A DNA stretch of 28,508 nt from a virus. The stretch is from IMG/VR virus record IMGVR_UViG_3300000101_000110, positions 1-28,508 of that record. The stretch is one strand, 5' to 3'. Below are positions 23,059 to 28,508 of this stretch, piece after piece. The position numbers and the translations under genes are program-made. Every line of letters starts with the position of its first letter. Positions within the stretch are counted from its first letter, which is position 1. A model generated the notes under the pieces. It searched no databases and was not told where the DNA came from. It saw only the letters and a program-made list of their open reading frames with translations.

Positions 23059-24155
23059 CACCTAAGCAGCGCGAGGCTTGGAACCTGCACATCGCGGGTG
23101 TGCGGGGCAGAGAGATTTCTAAGCGGCTGGGCATTAACGAGTCCAGCGTAAGCACTCGACTCAAGAACGCGCGCAAGCACGCTGAAGCGGATGAAGCTAT
23201 CCAAGGCGCTATGCGTGCTGTTGGCATGTCGGACGCTGGCCCGCTGCACTCAGGATGGATCAAGAGCGAGGGCGCTTCCCTTTATTTTCAGATGCCAAAA
23301 GATGCTGGAGGTAATGTCAGCGAGATAGTTCGCGAGGCGTTTGAGGGCATCCCCGCCTGCCCGGCGATCCCAAGCGCTCGCGAGTTCACTGGTGGGCTAC
23401 TCACTGTGTACCCAATATTTGATGCTCACATTGGCATGCGTGCCAGCTCCGAGGAGAGCGGTGAGGACATGGACAACGATATCGCAGAGCGCCGTATCAC
23501 AGGCGGTGTGGGGCAGTGCATTGCATCCTCACCAGCTTCTGAGAAGGCTGTCATCCTGATCGGCGGTGATGCGTTGCACGCTAACGATCAGACAGCGCAG
23601 ACGCCGCAATCCAAGCACGTTCTTGATGTAGCCTCTAGCTTCAGCGAGGCGCTTGACGCTGCCATTCGGACATTCGCGGCCTGTATTGAGATGGCCGCAG
23701 TCAAGCACAGCAGCGTGATCGTGAGCGTCATCCAAGGCAACCATGATCGGGATGCTTTCTTGGCTATTATGTACGCTCTGCGCGAGCGCTACAGAGACAA
23801 CCCGCGCATTGAGGTGCAGCGCAAGGGTGGCGAGTTCTTTGTCATGGAGTGGGGCAAGGTGATGATCGCCTCGCATCACGGAGACAAGGCTAAGGCCGAG
23901 CGGCTCGTGATGCACATGGCTGATGAGTGGGCTGAGATGTGGGGCCGTACTAGACACCGCTTCTACTTCACAGGTCACATGCATCACACAAAGATGCAGG
24001 ACGTTGGCGGCGTGCAAGTGGAGCAGCTTCGCGCCGTTGCGCCGAGGGACGCGTATGCAGCGTCCCACAGCTATTCTTCCCGCTCCGAGATGCAAGCCAT
24101 CACCTACCACAAGGCTAGTGGAGAGGTGAGCCGTGTCAAGGTGGCGCTAGCCTGA
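23055..24155 (+). CDS. Metallophosphoesterase with N-terminal helix-turn-helix domain
   Basis: 366 residues. Residues 1-48 form a LuxR/sigma70-region-4-like helix-turn-helix (TPKQREAWNLHIAGVRGREISKRLG, INESSVSTRLKNARKH). The rest is a calcineurin-type phosphoesterase with all metal motifs in order: DAH (123-125), GGD (170-172), GNHD (228-231), HHG (274-276), GHMHH (307-311). Substrates could be DNA ends, nucleotides or cyclic signals; none can be chosen. It is the last + strand gene, coupled to the spanin by ATGA, and its end overlaps the convergent gene by nine bases. Confidence 0.8.
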   Translation: MTPKQREAWNLHIAGVRGREISKRLGINESSVSTRLKNARKHAEADEAIQGAMRAVGMSDAGPLHSGWIKSEGASLYFQMPKDAGGNVSEIVREAFEGIPACPAIPSAREFTGGLLTVYPIFDAHIGMRASSEESGEDMDNDIAERRITGGVGQCIASSPASEKAVILIGGDALHANDQTAQTPQSKHVLDVASSFSEALDAAIRTFAACIEMAAVKHSSVIVSVIQGNHDRDAFLAIMYALRERYRDNPRIEVQRKGGEFFVMEWGKVMIASHHGDKAKAERLVMHMADEWAEMWGRTRHRFYFTGHMHHTKMQDVGGVQVEQLRAVAPRDAYAASHSYSSRSEMQAITYHKASGEVSRVKVALA

Positions 24156-24524
24156 CGTTTCCTCGTAAAAAGCATCAAGCAGCGTTGACAGAGCCAGCTC
24201 GCACACGTTCACCTTGGATATTGCTGACTGAGCTATGACCCAATTGCGAAACTGCGGGTTTGCCTCTGTTGTATGCAACATAGCCAGCGGCATACTCCCG
24301 TAGTTGATGCCTCGATATGGCGCTCGGCGTGGGGCGGGGTCTCTTTGGTTTATTAAACCTAAATCCTGCGCTTTCCGTACCACACGACTTACCTGCGAAG
24401 CGCTTATGTCTAACTCTTTTCCAATTTGTGTCAGCGTTAAACGATCACTACCCGCAAGGAAGTACAGCGGCTTAACCGCAGCCCAGCGTTCCTCGAAGCT
24501 TAATCTATCTATATCATGTGGCAT
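24147..24524 (-). CDS. Winged helix-turn-helix regulator
   Basis: 125 residues. A DNA-binding domain is evident at about residues 27-57 (DRLTLTQIGKELDISASQVSRVVRKAQDLGLI), of the MarR/ArsR-like winged type. The C-terminal half is a separate domain (FRNWVIAQSAISKVNVCELALSTLLDAF). The ribosome site GGGAGAG is good. It is the last gene of the leftward group and ends inside the final codons of the phosphoesterase gene. It probably controls phage genes, perhaps the switch to late genes, but no target is known. It overlaps the coiled-coil gene by 11 bases. Confidence 0.7.
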   Translation of the reverse strand: MPHDIDRLSFEERWAAVKPLYFLAGSDRLTLTQIGKELDISASQVSRVVRKAQDLGLINQRDPAPRRAPYRGINYGSMPLAMLHTTEANPQFRNWVIAQSAISKVNVCELALSTLLDAFYEETSG

Positions 24525-24708
24525 TGCTCTCTCCCTTTTTTAAGTCCGCCAAAAGTTGTAGCTTGTCTGCGCGCAAGCGGTTTACCCGATCAGTCAGTCG
24601 TTTAATTTCCTCTGCTTGCAGCGCTGATTTAGACTGCCATTTCTTTGCGTTAGCCGCTTCGTTGTTTAAGCTATTTAGAAGGCTGCTGATTGTTACGTTA
24701 GCATTCAC
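24514..24708 (-). CDS. 64-residue coiled-coil protein
   Basis: MNANVTISSLLNSLNNEAANA, then a leucine-zipper-like stretch with charged heptads (EEIKRLTDRVNRLRADKLQLLADLKK). It is probably a short dimeric coiled coil. It overlaps the next gene by 11 bases and its predecessor by four (ATGA), so it is well placed in a coupled group. The function is not recognised. A partner for the adjacent HTH proteins is possible. Confidence 0.55.
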   Translation of the reverse strand: MNANVTISSLLNSLNNEAANAKKWQSKSALQAEEIKRLTDRVNRLRADKLQLLADLKKGESNAT

Positions 24709-24893
24709 AGATCGTATCCTTCCCTGCGCCTGTTGCTCACGAATTTGGTTAAGTCCGATTTTGCTGCCCAGTACCTTTGCTTGGCGCTAGGCGATGCGTC
24801 ATTCTTTAGCTGCGCCTCCATCCAAAAGTCTGATTGTTGACGCAAGAATTTCAACTCCGCTTGCTGTGCTGGCGGCAGTTCTTTTCTGATCAC
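24705..24893 (-). CDS. 62-residue hypothetical protein
   Basis: Helical and charged (PPAQQAELKFLRQQSDFWMEAQLKN ... KQRYWAAKSDLTKFVSNRRREGYDL), with no membrane segment or cysteine. It starts by an ATGA overlap with the gene before it and ends by the same overlap. No family was recognised. The coupled position supports expression. Confidence 0.55.
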   Translation of the reverse strand: MIRKELPPAQQAELKFLRQQSDFWMEAQLKNDASPSAKQRYWAAKSDLTKFVSNRRREGYDL

Positions 24894-25078
24894 TGCTTCT
24901 TCTCCAGTTTAGACAACTCCATCGCGGCGCGAGCGAGCGCGCTGCGGTCTAGCGCGAGGTCAACCGACGCCGCGCTAGACCGCACTCCTGATCCATAATC
25001 CCTCTCTGAGCGCTTGATGGATGCGTCCTTATAGCGGATGTAGTCTTTAAGTGCTTTTATGCGTTCTAGATCAGTCAT
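24890..25078 (-). CDS. 62-residue hypothetical protein carrying a long inverted repeat in its gene
   Basis: The start at 25078 (MTDLERIKALKDYIRYKDASIK) overlaps the preceding gene by eight bases; an upstream in-frame ATG at 25102 would overlap by 32 and is less likely. The product is helical, with a lysine-rich first half and LDRSALARAAMELSKLEKKQ at the end. The middle codons (about GVRSSAASVDLALDR) coincide with the two arms of a perfect 14-base inverted repeat, so the DNA or RNA may have its own role. Function not recognised. Confidence 0.55.
   Translation of the reverse strand: MTDLERIKALKDYIRYKDASIKRSERDYGSGVRSSAASVDLALDRSALARAAMELSKLEKKQ
24943..24984. repeat. Perfect 14-bp inverted repeat within a small gene
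   Basis: The left arm 24943-24956 (TGCGGTCTAGCGCG) is the exact reverse complement of 24971-24984 (CGCGCTAGACCGCA), with a 14-base spacer. It would form a very stable G+C-rich hairpin in either transcript. It lies entirely inside a coding gene, which makes an ordinary terminator less likely. Further CGCGAGCGAGCGCG-like sequence lies just to the left. Confidence 0.85.
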
Positions 25079-25283
25079 TTGTAGCCTCCACGCCCGCGTC
25101 ATACACTGCCGATCTATGCATTAACTCCAAGGCGTATGCCGCTATGGGGTTCAGCGGGCGCTCGCCTTTTTCCCAACGCCGAATCGTGCGTCTACCGTGC
25201 GCGCCCATGTTCCATTCGTCCGCCAGTGCTTGCTGGCTGTAGAAGAGCGCCTTGCGCATTTGCTTAAAATATTCTGGTGTCAT
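25071..25283 (-). CDS. Cro/CI-type helix-turn-helix protein
   Basis: 70 residues. The sequence MTPEYFKQMRKALFYSQQAL, then ADEWNMGAHGRRTIRRWEKGERPLNPIAAYALELM, is a single HTH_3-type domain; the RTIRRWEKGERP segment is the recognition helix with its following turn. The short length is typical for phage Cro-like or early control proteins. The start has GGAGAACAAC upstream and shares a 17-base identical leader with the gene before it. It may act at the palindromes near 25561-25590, but no binding data exist. Confidence 0.75.
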   Translation of the reverse strand: MTPEYFKQMRKALFYSQQALADEWNMGAHGRRTIRRWEKGERPLNPIAAYALELMHRSAVYDAGVEATND

Positions 25284-25295
25284 TGTTGTTCTCCT
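25279..25295. repeat. 17-bp translation-start repeat, copy 1
   Basis: Identical to 25525-25541. Read on the - strand it is AGGAGAACAACAATGAC, covering the ribosome site and first codons of the Cro-like gene. Confidence 0.85.
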
Positions 25296-25298
25296 CTG

Positions 25299-25529
25299 TT
25301 ATCGTTGCAATCCGCGCATCTGCGCCAAGACGTCGCGGTTTTTATACTTGTCGGGCCGCCCGTTCACTAACTCCCAGCCCTTGCGGAGCGCTGTCCTGCG
25401 GACAGTTTCGGAAGTTAACCCGGTTTCTGCGGCTAGTTCGGCGATTGTGCAGTCCCAGTTAACGGAGGTGGCTGCGCGCCATATCACGAACTCGTTAGCC
25501 TTCCTCTTCGAAACCATGTTGTGAGTCAT
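25299..25529 (-). CDS. Small helix-turn-helix protein
   Basis: 76 residues. The part WDCTIAELAAETGLTSETVRRTALRKGWELVNG is a helix-turn-helix with a short C-terminal tail. The start at 25529 (MTHNMVSKRK) has AGGAG nine bases upstream; an internal ATG (MVSKRK) lacks one. It is the first gene after the putative leftward promoter/operator and likely sets expression of this small group. Similar small HTH proteins occur in roseophage and other marine phage early regions (recalled by pattern only). Confidence 0.7.
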   Translation of the reverse strand: MTHNMVSKRKANEFVIWRAATSVNWDCTIAELAAETGLTSETVRRTALRKGWELVNGRPDKYKNRDVLAQMRGLQR

Positions 25530-25541
25530 TGTTGTTCTCCT
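25525..25541. repeat. 17-bp translation-start repeat, copy 2
   Basis: Identical to 25279-25295. It covers the ribosome site and first codons of the upstream HTH gene. The coding parts after it are unrelated, so only the translation start has been duplicated or kept. Confidence 0.85.
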
Positions 25542-25560
25542 GATTGGCGGGCTTCATTGC

Positions 25561-25601
25561 CCTATATACATACATATAGGACCAGTGGTCTTATTATGCA
25601 A
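25561..25601 (-). promoter_or_regulatory. Putative leftward promoter with overlapping palindromic operators
   Basis: Read on the - strand, TTGCAT (25596-25601) and TATATG (25573-25578) are 17 bases apart, a sigma70-like pair. The palindrome GACCAGTGGTC (25580-25590) lies in the spacer. A second palindrome, CCTATAT/ATATAGG with a six-base gap (25561-25580), covers the -10 region and likely start point. Palindromes inside a promoter suggest repression by one of the HTH proteins encoded immediately downstream. It fills the only gap (25542-25603) in the leftward block. Confidence 0.5.
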
Positions 25602-25603
25602 GC

Positions 25604-26062
25604 CTAACTTGAAAAATAGGCTAATATTTCTTTCACATCCTCGGTTGTGATATCACAGCCTTTGCTCAACGCTGTGAGCTTGTCCTCGACTGCCTCAAGC
25701 GTGTCGCGCATATCAATCAGCCGCTGCTGCACGTCTTCGTCTATGCTAGTCACGCGCTCAAACTCTCCGTCGCGCAAGTTCATTTTGTCTATTGTTGTAA
25801 GCATTTCTTTCACCTCTCCTGTGCTACGCGCCACGCCTGCCGTGCCGCCTGTCTTGTTGATCAGATCAATCTGATATGTCTGCAAGGGCGCGACTACGCC
25901 CTTCGCTGCCTTCACCTCAATCGCAACGAAATGCCCGCCAACGCTGGCAATTATATCTGGCGTCCCGTTGCGGTTTGTTGTGATCGTCTTCACCGCCCAC
26001 ACGTCGTCGCGGGCGTTCAGCAATTTTAGAATTGCCTTCTGGATGCTGCTCTCAGACTGCAC
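25604..26062 (-). CDS. VRR-NUC-type nuclease with coiled-coil C-terminal extension
   Basis: 152 residues. The first 85 form a PD-(D/E)xK nuclease of the VRR-NUC kind: Glu4 in SESSIQKAI, then T-P-D (Asp36), then EVK (Glu49, Lys51) and Gln61. Members act as Holliday-junction-like or flap nucleases. The remaining 65 residues are a charged helical extension (EVKEMLTTIDKMNLRD ... TLEAVEDKLTALSKG) not needed for that fold. It overlaps the helicase gene by 11 bases, so the two may work together. It is the last gene before the leftward promoter-like gap. Confidence 0.8.
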   Translation of the reverse strand: MQSESSIQKAILKLLNARDDVWAVKTITTNRNGTPDIIASVGGHFVAIEVKAAKGVVAPLQTYQIDLINKTGGTAGVARSTGEVKEMLTTIDKMNLRDGEFERVTSIDEDVQQRLIDMRDTLEAVEDKLTALSKGCDITTEDVKEILAYFSS

Positions 26063-27239
26063 GCAACCTCCTGTAATTTTTCAGCGTGAAGTCGAGCTTC
26101 TTGCTGACTGCCGTATACACATGCTCGCTTACGCCACCGTCGGTCACGATGTGATTGACCACAGCGTCTGTGCGCTTGTTGAGGTTCACGCCTCGGTCAC
26201 GCCGCTGCACGAATTTAGCGCCGCTGTAGTCGCTGTTCACGATCACGAAATGCGCGAAGTCGGCGAGGCTCACGCCCTCGGCATGGGCAACGCTGGAAAA
26301 TATAGACGCCTTCGGGAAGTGCTTATCCAGCTTCATGCGGGTGCTGCGGAAGTGCGCCATCAGCGCCAGCCCTTCGCTGTCGCCCCACGTCTTCTTAATG
26401 TAGTCGATCACCTCCGTGTTCGGAAGGTCGATCAACTGCTCGTCCACCATCACAGCGCCAGCCTCAATCTGGTGGATGGCTACCCGCTCGGCCATGTCAC
26501 TCTCCGCAGCGAACACAACACCGGGGGCGATTGACGCCACCTTGTCCCGCTGGATCGTGGCGATCAGCCCTTTCGTGGCCGCTCTAAGTTCAACTTTGTG
26601 GACCTTATCCACTGCCTTGTGCGTGATGCCCGCTTGGTCTTGCGTCAGGGTAATTATGTAAGGCTCTAGGCGATCCAGCAGTTCGGGACGGGCCTTCTTA
26701 TACTGCTCAACCCAGCGCCCGTTTATGCGTATCTGCGAGGACACGCCCCACGCTCGGAAGAACTCGTAGAAGTTCTTGTAGCGTAACGGCGACCTCTTAG
26801 AGAGTGCGAACTGGTAGTATAGCTGCAAGAGGCTTTCAGTTGACGGCGTGCCTGTCATCAATAGCACAGGCTTATCCCAAGATATTCGGCGGAGGTGCTT
26901 CCAGCGCTTAGTGGGCTTGCCGGGGCGGCTGATCGCGTGGCTCTCGTCAACCACGACAAAGTCGAAGTCGTCCGCGTGGAGTTTGGCGCACTGCTCGTAA
27001 TTCGTGACTGTCCCGTCGCCTAGCGAGAACCTCACCGCGTCCACTTCCGACCACCACCCCTTGATCGCCGCCTTCTTGGTGACGATCAAGGGGCGCTTCG
27101 CGCCGAGTAGGTCAAGCGTGCGTAAGGCGGTGCGGGTCTTACCCGTCCGCATCTCACCTTGGAGGAGGCATATGCCCTTGTCCTTTACGACTGCCGCTAC
27201 CTTGTCCGACGTCTCTATCTGGTGTGGCAGGTAGGTCAT
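26052..27239 (-). CDS. SNF2/DEAD-like superfamily 2 helicase
   Basis: 395 residues from the ATG at 27239, which overlaps the exonuclease stop by four bases. An in-frame ATG at 27272 would overlap by 37 bases and is rejected. Walker A is GEMRTGKT (28-35), Walker B DESH (98-101), motif III TGTP (129-132), and a late QRRDRGVNLNKRTD segment resembles motif VI. The short SNF2-type layout is common in phage replication blocks. It would remodel or unwind DNA beside the polymerase, exonuclease and VRR-NUC nuclease. Confidence 0.85.
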   Translation of the reverse strand: MTYLPHQIETSDKVAAVVKDKGICLLQGEMRTGKTRTALRTLDLLGAKRPLIVTKKAAIKGWWSEVDAVRFSLGDGTVTNYEQCAKLHADDFDFVVVDESHAISRPGKPTKRWKHLRRISWDKPVLLMTGTPSTESLLQLYYQFALSKRSPLRYKNFYEFFRAWGVSSQIRINGRWVEQYKKARPELLDRLEPYIITLTQDQAGITHKAVDKVHKVELRAATKGLIATIQRDKVASIAPGVVFAAESDMAERVAIHQIEAGAVMVDEQLIDLPNTEVIDYIKKTWGDSEGLALMAHFRSTRMKLDKHFPKASIFSSVAHAEGVSLADFAHFVIVNSDYSGAKFVQRRDRGVNLNKRTDAVVNHIVTDGGVSEHVYTAVSKKLDFTLKNYRRLRAV

Positions 27240-28072
27240 AGGAACGGGTTCTTCGGTACTGAGATCGTCCATGTGCCTTCGCTTTGCTTGCGGTACTCCT
27301 CAAGGTCAATGACTGACTTGGTCGCCGCCTTCTTGTAGTCATACGTGACGCGCGGCTTGCCCTTGGTCAGCTTGAAGTCGCCAGCCGTCAGGCTCTTGTC
27401 GCTGCTGTGTTCAATCAGACCCTTCTTGATCTCGTCCATTTCATCTTTCGCCCGCTCGGTCTCGGCCTTGAGCTTAGCGTAACGCTGGAACAGCTCCATG
27501 ACAGCCCCGTTGTTCGACATGTCGGCCACCTCTGGCACCTCCATCTCGTCGAACCGCGTCCAAGCCTCCGACACCCGCTGCATGAACGTGTAGTCAAGCT
27601 CGATCAGGCGGGACACCGCGATATCTTCTTCTTTGGGACTGTAGGCGAAGATGTAGCCGTACTTAGCAGGGCTGCAATACAACTGCTGCTGAACCTGCGC
27701 GTAATAATATTCGGGCGTGATACCGTCCCGCAGATCCCGGTATGTGCGATCCGACACCTTCAGCTCGACCAATATGTCACCAGCGATTCCGTCGAGGCTC
27801 GCCATGTAGTCACCGTTCGCCCAGCACTCGTCCTTGAAATCACGCGCGAAGTAGTCACTAGCATATTGGCGCACCAAATCTTCGAGGTCGTGACCTTGCT
27901 TCATCGCGGCGGAATAATACTGTTGCTTGACGCCCGCCTTGATCAGCTTGAAATCAGCGATAGACGTGAACGGGCTTATGCCCAGCACAATAGCCGCCTC
28001 GCTGGCGGTGCGGTACTTCTTGCGCGCGTCCAGCCACTCTTGGCTGTTCTGTTCGAGGTGTAGTTGTTCCAT
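27236..28072 (-). CDS. YqaJ/lambda-type exonuclease
   Basis: 278 residues. The N-terminus has QNSQEWLDARKKYRTASEAA, then GHDLEDLVRQYA, SLDG (Asp94), ELK (Glu103, Lys105) and QVQQQLY (126-132), the motifs of the phage recombination exonuclease family, a PD-(D/E)xK fold. The C-terminal 80 residues hold a coiled coil and a basic strand segment. The family degrades one DNA strand from double-strand ends for recombination or packaging. No clear annealing partner is visible here. Its start overlaps the polymerase stop by one base (TGATG). Confidence 0.85.
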   Translation of the reverse strand: MEQLHLEQNSQEWLDARKKYRTASEAAIVLGISPFTSIADFKLIKAGVKQQYYSAAMKQGHDLEDLVRQYASDYFARDFKDECWANGDYMASLDGIAGDILVELKVSDRTYRDLRDGITPEYYYAQVQQQLYCSPAKYGYIFAYSPKEEDIAVSRLIELDYTFMQRVSEAWTRFDEMEVPEVADMSNNGAVMELFQRYAKLKAETERAKDEMDEIKKGLIEHSSDKSLTAGDFKLTKGKPRVTYDYKKAATKSVIDLEEYRKQSEGTWTISVPKNPFL

Positions 28073-28508
28073 CAGTCGTCTCCTAGTGTGTAGATACAGT
28101 TCTCAAGCGCGTCCGCGCTCTTCAGGTCGTGGGCGACGCCCACCTCAACAGGCATAGTAATGCCGCGTCGATTTAGTGGCGCTCTCTGCCAAGCGTACTC
28201 CATCGCCGCCTTCATAGCGGCGGCTGCGGGCTTGTAGATGCGCGGGTCGTTCGGTGCCTCGACAACATAACTGTCGTGGATGAAATTGATCAGGGTCGCC
28301 CCGTCTGGTAGAGTGTCGCTGATGCGGTGCAGAGCAAGGCGCGCAACCTCCGCGCCCGCCCCTTGGTTTTCAATCGACAGGTGGTCGGTCGACCGCTTGC
28401 TGGTGTAAGGCCGCCCGTGGGGTGTTTGGTGCGGCCAGCCCATCTCGTGGCGGGTGAAGCCCTGTTTCTGCCACTCGGCAATGCCGGGGAACGCCTCAAG
28501 CCACTTCT
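28072..28508 (-). CDS. polA: C-terminal part of a family A DNA polymerase (runs off the window)
   Basis: The frame is open to the window end and gives about 144 residues. The visible part has FPGIAEWQKQGF, then PHGRPYTSKRSTDHL, then ENQGAGAEVARLALHRI, and LINFIHDSYVVEAPND, which carries motif C of the polymerase palm. The catalytic H-D pair is followed by serine rather than the usual glutamate (HDS). This form is known in some phage polymerases. The fingers, most of the palm, and any exonuclease or fused domain lie outside the window. It leads the replication block. Confidence 0.8.
   Translation of the reverse strand, partial: KWLEAFPGIAEWQKQGFTRHEMGWPHQTPHGRPYTSKRSTDHLSIENQGAGAEVARLALHRISDTLPDGATLINFIHDSYVVEAPNDPRIYKPAAAAMKAAMEYAWQRAPLNRRGITMPVEVGVAHDLKSADALENCIYTLGDD

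Noticed and set aside
23529-24110. 193-residue open frame on the - strand
   Set aside because: It is antisense to the conserved phosphoesterase motifs, with histidine-rich low-similarity sequence typical of a shadow frame.
25968-26534. 188-residue open frame on the + strand
   Set aside because: It opposes the helicase and nuclease genes, both with complete motifs, and stands alone in the wrong direction with no ribosome site noticed.
26052-27272. Longer helicase start at 27272
   Set aside because: It would overlap the exonuclease gene by 37 bases. The ATG at 27239 gives the ATGA coupling used throughout this genome and starts just before the Walker A region.
27407-28063. 218-residue open frame on the + strand
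   Set aside because: It is antisense to the YqaJ-type exonuclease, whose catalytic residues are intact; the frame is His/Leu/Val-rich as shadows often are.
1-28508. tRNA genes, integrase or attachment sites
   Set aside because: No cloverleaf-like sequence, recombinase motifs or flanking direct repeats were recognised by eye. A tRNA scan was not possible, so a missed tRNA remains conceivable.

Overview
The window is part of a tailed double-stranded DNA phage genome, most likely a short-tailed (podovirus-like) lytic phage or a contig of one. Evidence is a P22-type portal, a scaffold followed by an SU10-type capsid protein (DUF5309-like), an SU10-type adaptor, large internal (ejection) proteins including one with a peptidoglycan-hydrolase domain, several fibre and jelly-roll proteins, and no tape measure, sheath or tube protein. 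The gene set and the marine-type fibre modules resemble short-tailed phages of marine Alphaproteobacteria (roseophage or HMO-2011-like groups). That placement is inferred from memory of those families; the host cannot be read from the DNA. I see no integrase, CRISPR array, tRNA, rRNA or insertion sequence.

Layout. Positions 1-24155 are on the + strand and almost gapless, with many 1-base (TAATG/TGATG) or 4-base (ATGA) stop/start overlaps. Region A (1-2353): end of an upstream gene, microproteins, a lytic transglycosylase and the head-tail adaptor. Region B (2353-6754): an alanine-rich coiled-coil fibre, tip-like proteins, three tandem paralogous receptor-type modules, two proteins sharing a DRxFRxAW motif, and a tail-collar fibre. 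Region C (6758-14061): a large tail protein, a jelly-roll protein, a GNAT-like small protein, and internal/ejection proteins, one ending in a compact S74-type autoproteolytic domain. Region D (14071-20903): portal, decoration-like protein, a 615-residue fibre with carbohydrate-binding-type domains, two small proteins, scaffold and capsid, closed by a strong hairpin. Region E (20958-24155): small head or membrane proteins, an amidase endolysin with a C-terminal membrane segment, overlapping inner and outer spanins, and an HTH-metallophosphoesterase fusion.

Region F (24147-28508) is on the - strand and converges on region E with overlapping stop codons. Read in its own direction it holds the C-terminus of a family A DNA polymerase, a YqaJ/lambda-type exonuclease, an SNF2-like helicase and a VRR-NUC nuclease. 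A promoter/operator-like site follows, and then six small genes, three of them with helix-turn-helix folds.

Region F would act early (replication, recombination, regulation) and regions A-E late (assembly, entry, lysis). The least ordinary parts are the receptor-module array at 4129-5236 with repeated junctions, the A+T-rich head-region fibre, the S74 domain on an internal-type protein, the membrane-anchored endolysin, the HTH-phosphoesterase, and the regulatory cluster with its palindromes and duplicated translation start at 24147-25601.
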